Positions 15,754 through 22,048 of a stretch of DNA of 22,048 nucleotides are shown one piece after another. Source of the stretch: CAYGZQ01 sp964354375 [NCBI: uncultured Planctomycetota bacterium] (lineage in GTDB: Bacteria; JAJVIF01; JAPKYR01); assembly GCA_964354375.1 (NCBI GenBank), contig CAYGZQ010000065.1:1-22048 (forward strand), in the 5' to 3' direction. Positions within the stretch are counted from its first letter, which is position 1. Every line of letters begins with the position of its first letter. The notes beneath the pieces were generated by a model that ran no database searches, had not been told where the DNA came from, and worked only from the letters and a program-made list of their open reading frames with translations. Position numbers and translations under genes: made by a program.

Positions 15754-15820
15754 GATTCGGCGTGAATTTCGCCCCCGGGAAACGCCAAGTACCGATTCGG
15801 GTGGGGGACTCGCCGACTGT

Positions 15821-17614
15821 CTAGATTTCGTCAGTATTCCGGGCCAGGGGCAGAATGACGGAGAAGGTGCTCCCCCTGCCCGGGCGGCTTTGCACCTTCA
15901 CTTCCCCTCTGAGATAGGTCACGAGGTGCTTCACAATGGAAAGCCCCAGGCCGGTGCCGCCCATCTCTCGCGACCTCGCCTTGTCCACCCGGTAGAAGCG
16001 TTCGAAGATCCGATCGAGGTCCTTCGCTTCGATACCGATACCCGTGTCGATAATCTGCAATGTCGCGTGCTCTTCATCGGAGGTAACTGTGACCCTGACC
16101 TTTCCGCCTTCCGGGGTGTATTTGATCGCGTTGCTCAGCAGGTTATCGACAATCCGACGAACCTCTTCATGTCGTGCCTCGATAGTGATCGGCTTGTCGA
16201 CCATCTCCAGCTCGAACTCGATTCTCTTTGCCTTGATATCGGCAGCGAATGCCTCGGTTGCATCGTCCACCGGCTCGCGCATATCAAGAAGCGGGGCCTG
16301 GATCGCCGCGCCCGCGGCTTCAGCCTTCGAAAGCATGAGGAGATCATCCAGAATCGCAGAAAGACGGAGCGTCTGGGTCCGGATTTTATCGAGGAACTTC
16401 CTGCGCTGCGCGCGAGGCATGGAGTCATCATCAAAGACCGTTTCCACTATGCCTCGTATCGCAGTCAAGGGGGTCTGCAGCTCATGAGCGGCGTTCGCAA
16501 CGAAATCCCGTCGAATTTTCTCCAGACTCCTAAGCTCAGTCACATCATGCAGCACGATGACAGCCCCGGCAGGTCTGCCGGACGTGTCCGACATCGACGA
16601 TGCAAACGCCTCCAGTTCCATCTGTTTCGAATCCGACGTGATTGTAACCGACCGGCTCACACTCCGGTGGGTTTTCTTGACATCCTCCACCAGGTCAGCG
16701 ATCGCCCGTACGCGTGTGACCTCCCAAATCTTTCTCCCGATGCCCGAAGTCGCGTCGATGCCCAGAATCCCGGACGCAGTCTTATTGGCGTGAAGCACAT
16801 TATCCTTCGAGTCGATCGCGATTACCCCTTCAACCATGCCCGACAGCACTGCAAGAAGCTGGTTTCTCTCCCTGATGATTGCGTCGAGTCTCTCAGAGAG
16901 CTGATTAGCCATCAGGTTCACGGACTCGGCGAGCTGGGCGATCTCGTCCCTGCCTCCGACTCTGACTCTCCGGGCATAGTCGCCTGAAGCGACGGCTTTG
17001 ACTGAAGTATTGAGTTGCCGTATGTCCCCGGTAAGCTTGCCGGCGACCACAAACCCGATGAGGAGAGCCGCAAGTCCGACTATCGCGGCGACAGAGGCGA
17101 TTGTGCTTCCGAGATAGACGAGTCTGCGTCGCACCGACATCATCTCCACTGATACTCTCACATACCCGTCAATTCGATTGTCGGACCCATGCAGGGGACG
17201 CGCAACGTACATCATGTCGATCCCGAGACTGTTGCTGCGACGCATGGAGATTCCCTCCCCGTATCTTCTGGCGTCCACTATCTCCGGACGCATGGAGTGA
17301 ATTTCCATCTCCGACGGATCCTCCATCGAATCCGCAATGACCGTGCCGTCAACCAGGATTATCGTGTACCTTGCTCCCGTATCGACGCCCAGTCTCCTGA
17401 TTTTTCCCCTGAATTCGTCAGTCTGCCAGACCGTGATGTCCGGAACCGTCAGTTCACTGATCAATTTCACCTGCATTTCGAGATAGCGTTCGGTCTCGAG
17501 GATGGTCTCCGAACGTACCCAGATAGCCGTCACCAGGCCGACCGCGGCAATGGTCAGAAAAATCAGGACCATGTAGCTTCTGTACACTCTCCAGAAGAAA
17601 GGCGAACGGAGCAT
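15821..17614 (-). CDS. phoR: Phosphate-regulon sensor histidine kinase PhoR
   Basis: This membrane histidine kinase of 597 residues starts at ATG 17614, 16 nt after the phoB stop. A TTG at 17653 overlapping phoB is possible but unsupported. The layout is TM1 at about 15-33, a periplasmic sensor of about 130 residues (ILVDGTVIADS, YVARPL), TM2 at about 168-193, HAMP to about 245 and PAS at about 255-365. The HisKA H-box follows, with His377 in NAAHELQTPLTAIRG. The ATPase domain shows the N-box (DNLLSNAIKYTPEGG), G1 (DTGIGIEA), F-box (IFERFYRVDKARS) and G2 (GGTGLGLSIVKHL). A PhoR-type kinase beside phoB and pst senses phosphate through PstB/PhoU rather than necessarily through its periplasmic part. 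Gln instead of Arg or Lys after HEL is a small departure from the commonest H-box. Confidence 0.93.
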   Translation of the reverse strand: MLRSPFFWRVYRSYMVLIFLTIAAVGLVTAIWVRSETILETERYLEMQVKLISELTVPDITVWQTDEFRGKIRRLGVDTGARYTIILVDGTVIADSMEDPSEMEIHSMRPEIVDARRYGEGISMRRSNSLGIDMMYVARPLHGSDNRIDGYVRVSVEMMSVRRRLVYLGSTIASVAAIVGLAALLIGFVVAGKLTGDIRQLNTSVKAVASGDYARRVRVGGRDEIAQLAESVNLMANQLSERLDAIIRERNQLLAVLSGMVEGVIAIDSKDNVLHANKTASGILGIDATSGIGRKIWEVTRVRAIADLVEDVKKTHRSVSRSVTITSDSKQMELEAFASSMSDTSGRPAGAVIVLHDVTELRSLEKIRRDFVANAAHELQTPLTAIRGIVETVFDDDSMPRAQRRKFLDKIRTQTLRLSAILDDLLMLSKAEAAGAAIQAPLLDMREPVDDATEAFAADIKAKRIEFELEMVDKPITIEARHEEVRRIVDNLLSNAIKYTPEGGKVRVTVTSDEEHATLQIIDTGIGIEAKDLDRIFERFYRVDKARSREMGGTGLGLSIVKHLVTYLRGEVKVQSRPGRGSTFSVILPLARNTDEI

Positions 17615-17630
17615 TGCGGTATTCCATGAG

Positions 17631-18320
17631 CTAGACTTTGAAACGATATCCAACTCCTCGAACGGTCTCGACCATATCGCGATAGGGGCCGAGTTTCTTT
17701 CTGATCATCTTGACATGGGCGTCGATGTTCCGGTCGAGAATCACGGCATCGTCGCCTATCACTCTCGAGATGATATCCCCGCGTGTGAACACCCTTCCGG
17801 GATGAGACGCCAGAAGGTGGAGAAGACGGAACTCAGTTAGCGTGAACGGAAGTTCGCCTCCGTCGATCGTAACCTTGTGGCTGAGAGCATCGATCACAAC
17901 CCCCCCCCGAGCGATCCGGTCAACGGCATCACGATCTTCCCTGATTGCACCTCGGCGAAGGACGGCCTTCACCCGGGCGACAAGCTCTTTCGGACTGAAT
18001 GGCTTTATGACATAGTCATCGGCGCCCACACCCAGACCTAACACAACATCGCTCTCGTCGCCCTTCACAGTAACCATGATTACCGGGATGGACCTTGTCG
18101 CCGGATCGAACTTGAGCCTGCGGCACACTTCGATTCCGTCCAGTCCGGGAAGCATGATATCGAGGACAACAAGATCGGGCGCCTTTCTGCGAATTGTGTT
18201 CAACGCCTCTTCGCCGTCCCTGCATGTCTTTGTCTCGTAACCCTCGCGGAGAAGGTTGTAGTTGATGATCTCCAGGATATCCGGTTCATCCTCGACTATC
18301 AGTATCCTCTGGCGTATCAC
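17631..18320 (-). CDS. phoB: Phosphate-regulon response regulator PhoB
   Basis: This 229-residue OmpR/PhoB-family regulator has a receiver domain at 1-120 and a winged helix at about 130-229. Acidic pocket Glu10-Asp11, phospho-acceptor Asp54 in VVLDIMLPGLDG, Thr in VIMVTVKGDES and Lys in DYVIKPFSPKEL are all present. The DNA-binding half shows FTLTEFRLLHLLASHPGRVF and VDAHVK-like recognition helix residues (RNIDAHVKMIRKKL), ending VETVRGVGYRFKV. Its expected targets are the 11-bp repeats before pstS1 and pstS2. GTG 18320 has GGAGGGG 4 nt upstream; that site lies inside a leader ORF whose TGA overlaps this GTG (GTGA). phoR follows 16 nt downstream. Confidence 0.94.
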   Translation of the reverse strand: MIRQRILIVEDEPDILEIINYNLLREGYETKTCRDGEEALNTIRRKAPDLVVLDIMLPGLDGIEVCRRLKFDPATRSIPVIMVTVKGDESDVVLGLGVGADDYVIKPFSPKELVARVKAVLRRGAIREDRDAVDRIARGGVVIDALSHKVTIDGGELPFTLTEFRLLHLLASHPGRVFTRGDIISRVIGDDAVILDRNIDAHVKMIRKKLGPYRDMVETVRGVGYRFKV

Positions 18321-18367
18321 GAGTCCCCTCCGAACGCGACGATCAAAAGCCCTGCGTTCCTTTTCAT
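18317..18367 (-). CDS. 16-codon leader ORF translationally coupled to phoB
   Basis: An ATG at 18367 with GGGAGG (18382-18377) 9 nt upstream opens a 16-codon frame, MKRNAGLLIVAFGGDS. Its TGA (18319-18317) shares four bases, GTGA, with the phoB GTG start. The frame differs from that of phoB, and the phoB Shine-Dalgarno lies within the leader. This is the geometry of a leader peptide feeding ribosomes to the next gene. The peptide resembles nothing I recognise. It could be fortuitous, because 16 codons is short, but the strong ribosome site and the overlapping stop favour real translation. Confidence 0.5.
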   Translation of the reverse strand: MKRNAGLLIVAFGGDS

Positions 18368-18429
18368 GGCGTCAATCCTCCCACAAAAGATGAGTCACCG
18401 AGACATCAAGAGATATGACCAGAGGGTAG

Positions 18430-18435
18430 ATTATA
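18430..18435 (-). promoter_or_regulatory. Candidate -10 of the phoB-phoR promoter
   Basis: A perfect TATAAT on the minus strand lies 63 nt before the leader ATG. TTAACT, a four-of-six match to a sigma-70 -35, lies only 15 bp upstream, so the fit is imperfect. A single TTCGCA hexamer sits 10 nt before the TATAAT, but no second copy occurs 11 bp away. Clear PhoB autoregulation is therefore not shown. Confidence 0.5.
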
Positions 18436-18541
18436 CTCAGGACGATGCGAAGTTAACACTCCACTGATCGGGCGTGCTGAGCCGGCGTTCGATGTCCGGG
18501 TTTTGAGGAGCTGCTCGCGAACCACAGCCGTCCGGGACCGA

Positions 18542-21500
18542 TCACCAGCTCCCGTCGGGGAGGAACTTGCTGATGAAGGCGGCCTCATAAATGGACGGAG
18601 ATTCGTGTTCATCGACAGCGTCGCTCGGATCGAAATCGACGGTTCCCTCGAAATATCCTCCGGTGAAAGCGTTGCCGAGCGGATCGAAGGCGACGCCGGA
18701 ATACAACCAGCTGTCCCTCTCTGTCCCGCCCCATGCGCGCGCCCACTGGAATGCGTCGTCCGTGGTGTACGTCAGCAGGAAGACGTCTTCCTCTCCGATC
18801 GATGTCCAGTCGGAATGCGCCGGTCCGGGATCGAAGTCAACGGTGTTTTCGAATGAGCCTCCGACCAGCACCTTTCCGCCATCGCTTACGTCCAGGTCCC
18901 GGCCGGTCGTGTAGCCGAAGCCGGAGACGTTGCCCCAGCTTCTTACCCACTCGAAGCCTGCGCTCCAGTCGTATTTCGCCAGGAAGGCATCCCAGTAGCC
19001 GGTGACAGTGCAGTTCTGGACGCCGGGTCCGAAGTCGAAATCGACGGTCTGGTTGAAACGGCCGGTGACATAAACGTTGCCGACGGAATCCACCACCACG
19101 CCGCGTCCGCCATCGTAGTTGCCGGGGCTGCTGAACGGGTAGGCCCAGGTCAGCGCACCGGTCGAGGCATTGTACGACGCCAGGTAGCCGTCGACATCGC
19201 CGCTGGCCGTGTACTCCAGTTCGCCCACATCGTCGGGATCGAAATCGGCCGTGCCCAGAAAGTCTCCCGTAACGTAGACGTTGCCGAAGTCGTCGCCGGC
19301 GACCCCGTATGCGGTTTCAACGTAGGGATCGAAGTCCACACCGCCCCAGGCATTCGCCCAGAGGAAATCCCCGCCGGAGTCAAACGCGCTGAGGAACGAA
19401 TCCTGCGGCCCCGCTGAAGTGTGCCAGTGAGTCTCGGAGATGCTTGGGTCGAAATCCACGCTCCCCTCGAACCAGCCGCACGCGAAGACATCCCCGCCGG
19501 AACCCACCGATACTCCCGTTCCCTTGTCCCAGCCGGAATGCCCCCAGGTTCTGCCCCACATATAGAGGCCGTCCCAGGTGAACTTGAGAAGCATCACGTC
19601 CCAGCCGCCGTCGGCCGTGTGGCTATCGACGCCGGGACCGGGATCGAAATCCTTCGTTCCTCCAAAATATCCTGTAATATACACATACCCGGCGTCATCC
19701 ACCGCTACGCCGTATCCCCCGTCAGCGCTGCCCGAGTTGCTCCACGAGTGCGCCCAGCGGTAGTTTCCGTTTCTATCGTACGAAGCGATGAAAATGCCCT
19801 TCTCGCTCGGCTCCGATTCGCCCGGACCCGGATCGAAATCGCAGTTGTACCATGTCGATCCGGTTGCGTAGATGTTACCGTCCGAGTCGGTCGCGACATC
19901 GTAGACCGACGTGCCGCCGGTTGCGGTGCCGAAGGTTATCGCCCAGCCGGTGTCGAGGACCTCGATTCCCAGTGGCGTATCGAGCGTATCGGTCGCGCCC
20001 TCGTCATCGGTCACCCTGAACTGGACTTCGTACAAGCCCGGGAGGTCCCATGCGTGGGTGACATGATCCCCCTCTTCGTCGAACGCGCCGTCGTTGTCCC
20101 AGTCCCACTCGAATTTCTGAATCGAGCCACCGTCAGGATCGTATGACCCGTCATCATCGAACTGCACTTCCTTGACGACATCCTGAACAGTTGGGTTTGC
20201 GACGGCTTTCGCGACCGGAGGCTGATTTGCGGGCAGGATCTCTATCGACAGCGGCGGATCGAGCACGCTCGACGTATGCTCGTCGTCGGTGACTCGGAAC
20301 TGGACCGTGTATGTTCCCGCGCTGGTCCATGTGTGCTGGACATGAGCGCCCTCGGCCTCATACGTGCCGTCGTTGTTCCAGTCCCACTCGTATTTCTCGA
20401 TGATTCCTCCGTCGGGATCAGACGATCCGTCATCATCGAATGTCACCGGTTCTTCAGCGAACTGCGGATTCGGGCTCGCAGTCGCAGCCGGAACGGGAAG
20501 GTCGTTTGCGTACTCAATCACTTCCAGCGTGACGATCTGGCAGGCGGTCAGGTCGAGCCATTCGGGAGCGGTGTCGTTCTCATTGTCCTCGACCGCCACC
20601 AGGCACCTGTATTCACCCGCAGGCACCACCTTTTCGTTTGTCATCTGCGCCTGGTAGCGCACGAAATCGCCGAAATCCTTCTTAAAAGAGGCGGTGACGG
20701 TTCCGTCGAAGAGATCGGGGCACTCGGCGACGGGAAGCTTGTAGCTGTCTTTCCCCTGCCAGTCGTACACGTCGATGAGGAGCATGTCGGACCCGCCGTA
20801 GTTTGTCAGGCCGTTTCCCATGGGATCGGGCGTGACAACGATTTTCCAGGGCTCGGGGGAATTCGCGCTTTCGGGGAAATCGGTCATCGGATCGGTGACC
20901 GGGGTCTTGGTGGGCTTCGCCCACGATGCGTCGACCGCATAGCCGAAGATGAACGGTCCGGTCGGCATCTTGATTTCGTATTCCACCGTAACCGTCTGTC
21001 CGCTGAAAAATGCGTTTCGAGTGTTGGACGGATCATCGCTCACAAATCGCTTGTAGGCATTGAGATTCGAGTTCGGATAATTGACAGTGCCGAACTTGCC
21101 CTTGATGTATCCCTGGAATCCTCCCGGACCCGCGCCCTCGGTGGACGGATTGTAGAGCTTCGTGTAGCCGTCCGCGTTCACGACCTCCCCGTCGCCGGCG
21201 CTCCGGTCGGAGGTTCTGAGTCCAAGCACGGGAAACTCCAGGCTCCCTTCGAACATCGCAATCCCGCGGACATCGAATCCTGTCAGGTTCGGGCTCGGGA
21301 ATGGATGTTTGACCGCTATCTGGATGAGAATTGTGCCGGTGCCGGAGGGCTCGATGTGGGCTATGGTGAAGCAGTTGGTGCACGGTCCCTGCTCGAGCCA
21401 TTTCAGCACGTTCCAGTGACCCTCGGCCTGCCTGAGCGGGATGATCTCATACTTCAGCTCGGCGGGATCGAAATACACCTGGTAGAAACCCCACAGATAG

Positions 21501-21673
21501 TGACCCGCCTCACCCTCGGGCTCGGCCTGCTGGACGGCCAGGTCGGGGGTTCCCGACGGCATCACGGGCGATGCGGGCGATACGGGCGGGGTGGGAGATC
21601 CTCCGGCGCTCGAACATGCAACTGAAAGCAACAGAAAAGCAGTCACGGCTGCTGTGAAAATGTACCGTGCCAT
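18542..21673 (-). CDS. Lipoprotein with two PKD domains and seven SBBP propeller repeats
   Basis: This 1043-residue protein starts at ATG 21673 with AGAGG 10 nt upstream. A signal peptide ends at Cys20 (LSVAC), a weak lipobox followed by a Ser/Gly/Pro linker. Residues about 60-385 are the shared N-terminal module: IIPLR, HWNVL, GPCTNC with Cys98/Cys101, VKHPFPSPNLTGFDVRGI, PSNTRNAF and FGYAVDASWA. Two PKD domains follow at about 392-575 (EPVTFDDDGSSDPDG with YEWDWNNDG, and VQFDDDGSYDPDG with FEWDWDNDG). From about 580 to the end are seven SBBP units with DFDPGPG loops and closing WGG. It is a paralogue of the gene at 5100-7634 with PKD domains added; short stretches are nearly identical even as DNA (around 7254-7282 and 21257-21285). 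It is likely surface-exposed, ligand unknown, and no PHO box lies upstream. Confidence 0.87.
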   Translation of the reverse strand: MARYIFTAAVTAFLLLSVACSSAGGSPTPPVSPASPVMPSGTPDLAVQQAEPEGEAGHYLWGFYQVYFDPAELKYEIIPLRQAEGHWNVLKWLEQGPCTNCFTIAHIEPSGTGTILIQIAVKHPFPSPNLTGFDVRGIAMFEGSLEFPVLGLRTSDRSAGDGEVVNADGYTKLYNPSTEGAGPGGFQGYIKGKFGTVNYPNSNLNAYKRFVSDDPSNTRNAFFSGQTVTVEYEIKMPTGPFIFGYAVDASWAKPTKTPVTDPMTDFPESANSPEPWKIVVTPDPMGNGLTNYGGSDMLLIDVYDWQGKDSYKLPVAECPDLFDGTVTASFKKDFGDFVRYQAQMTNEKVVPAGEYRCLVAVEDNENDTAPEWLDLTACQIVTLEVIEYANDLPVPAATASPNPQFAEEPVTFDDDGSSDPDGGIIEKYEWDWNNDGTYEAEGAHVQHTWTSAGTYTVQFRVTDDEHTSSVLDPPLSIEILPANQPPVAKAVANPTVQDVVKEVQFDDDGSYDPDGGSIQKFEWDWDNDGAFDEEGDHVTHAWDLPGLYEVQFRVTDDEGATDTLDTPLGIEVLDTGWAITFGTATGGTSVYDVATDSDGNIYATGSTWYNCDFDPGPGESEPSEKGIFIASYDRNGNYRWAHSWSNSGSADGGYGVAVDDAGYVYITGYFGGTKDFDPGPGVDSHTADGGWDVMLLKFTWDGLYMWGRTWGHSGWDKGTGVSVGSGGDVFACGWFEGSVDFDPSISETHWHTSAGPQDSFLSAFDSGGDFLWANAWGGVDFDPYVETAYGVAGDDFGNVYVTGDFLGTADFDPDDVGELEYTASGDVDGYLASYNASTGALTWAYPFSSPGNYDGGRGVVVDSVGNVYVTGRFNQTVDFDFGPGVQNCTVTGYWDAFLAKYDWSAGFEWVRSWGNVSGFGYTTGRDLDVSDGGKVLVGGSFENTVDFDPGPAHSDWTSIGEEDVFLLTYTTDDAFQWARAWGGTERDSWLYSGVAFDPLGNAFTGGYFEGTVDFDPSDAVDEHESPSIYEAAFISKFLPDGSW

Positions 21674-21693
21674 CTTCCGGTCACCTCTCGAAT

Positions 21694-22048
21694 GTGGTTA
21701 CAGATGCGTCACGGCGACCCGGTCGCCGTTCTCCAATCAGCGATACGGACACTAGGATACTACCTGTCGAGGTCTATGACAAGGCAACCAAGAAGGTCCT
21801 GCAGTGGGACGACGACGAGGAGCGCATGCTGGTCACGCAGGAGATACACACCAAGTACGATCTCGGGCGCAATCCGACCGAGATCAAGTACCATGACGCG
21901 TTCGGGTGGGCGCTCACGGAGACGCGCAGCTACGCACGCGGGTACCAGCTCACCGGCTTTTCGACGTCGGCGCGGGCGGACATCACTGTTGACACATCGG
22001 GTTCGTACACGTATGACACCAACAACAACATGCTCACTACCAAGTCGC
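21694..22048 (+). CDS. RHS/YD-repeat protein fragment (no clear start, runs off the right edge)
   Basis: From about 21760 to the window end one plus-strand frame reads as RHS/YD-repeat protein: VEVYDKATKKVLQWDDDEER, HTKYDLGRNPTEIKYHDAFG, YTYDTNNNMLTTKS. The YDxxGR/YDxNNN motifs are typical of RHS repeats, which build cocoon-like shells around toxins or adhesins. The frame stays open back to 21658, but the only upstream start is a GTG at 21694 with no ribosome site, and there is no signal peptide. ATG 21826 has AGGAG close by but lies inside the conserved repeat. I take it as the internal part of a larger gene that has lost its 5' end here. It could also be an active gene with an undetected start. 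Confidence 0.55.
   Translation, partial: MVTDASRRPGRRSPISDTDTRILPVEVYDKATKKVLQWDDDEERMLVTQEIHTKYDLGRNPTEIKYHDAFGWALTETRSYARGYQLTGFSTSARADITVDTSGSYTYDTNNNMLTTKS
21711..21729. promoter_or_regulatory. 19-bp perfect palindrome, possible operator
   Basis: ACGGCGACC and GGTCGCCGT form a perfect 9-bp inverted repeat around a single C. It lies 38 bp upstream of the ATG of the minus-strand lipoprotein gene. The one-base centre makes a stable RNA hairpin poor, so a dimeric-regulator operator or a scar of a larger inverted repeat is more natural than a terminator. Confidence 0.35.

Noticed and set aside
15686-15820. Terminator between phoR and pstS1
   Set aside because: No stem longer than a few base pairs with a T tract is visible; the gap is accounted for by the PHO-box promoter and the ribosome site.
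18416-18465. PHO box upstream of phoB (autoregulation)
   Set aside because: Only one TTCGCA hexamer is present near the TATAAT; no second copy occurs at 11-bp spacing, unlike the two pstS promoters.
18368-18541. RNA gene or riboswitch in the gap before the phoB leader
   Set aside because: Apart from the TATAAT and leader ribosome site I see no tRNA-like cloverleaf, no known riboswitch core and no strong terminator hairpin.
20276-21625. Plus-strand open frame of 449 codons opposite the PKD/SBBP lipoprotein gene
   Set aside because: It is a shadow of the minus-strand gene, with biased composition and no motif; the opposite strand has signal peptide, PKD and SBBP domains.

Overview
The window looks like chromosomal DNA from a GC-rich diderm bacterium that I cannot place taxonomically. 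Three things support a diderm cell: a signal-peptide protein with one S-layer-homology (SLH) domain, a coiled coil and a beta-barrel ending in Phe; a periplasmic phosphate-binding protein; and several large lipoproteins. SLH-tethered porins are known from lineages such as Deinococcota, Cyanobacteriota, Thermotogota and Negativicutes. PKD domains, SBBP propellers, a clostripain-type peptidase, REP elements and an RHS fragment are typical of environmental, often uncultivated bacteria. Everything between about 1.8 and 21.7 kb that I call real is on the minus strand; only the two edges carry plus-strand genes.

Left edge (1-1672, plus): the 3' end of a PKD-domain protein, then a secreted beta-propeller protein with a C-terminal PKD domain. 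A tandem pair of REP-like repeats separates this from convergent minus-strand genes. These are a 1041-residue lipoprotein with a clostripain (peptidase C11) domain and an 844-residue lipoprotein with a seven-unit SBBP propeller. A REP cluster and an IS200-like REP-associated transposase (RAYT) follow, placed 6 nt behind phoU.

Centre (8379-18320, minus): a complete phosphate-starvation locus. In transcription order it is phoB, phoR, pstS1 (soluble), an SLH-porin, pstS2 (lipoprotein), pstC, pstA, pstB and phoU. phoB has a TATAAT promoter and is preceded by a 16-codon leader ORF whose stop overlaps the phoB start. pstS1 and pstS2 each have three 11-bp-spaced PHO-box-like repeats followed, at identical spacing, by a -10-like element. 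A hairpin after the porin gene probably splits the cluster into pstS1-porin and pstS2-pstC-pstA-pstB-phoU. The locus can be read as a full route for phosphate: porin across the outer membrane, two binding proteins, the PstCAB ABC importer, and PhoU/PhoR/PhoB control.

Right edge: a 1043-residue lipoprotein with two PKD domains and a seven-unit SBBP propeller, a 19-bp palindrome, and a plus-strand RHS/YD-repeat coding fragment with no convincing start. The three large lipoproteins share an N-terminal module with a CxxC motif and a TGFDVRGI-like motif that I do not recognise as a named domain. This lineage-specific module fused to unrelated C-termini, and the SLH-porin inside a PHO-box-controlled pst locus, are the most interesting features.
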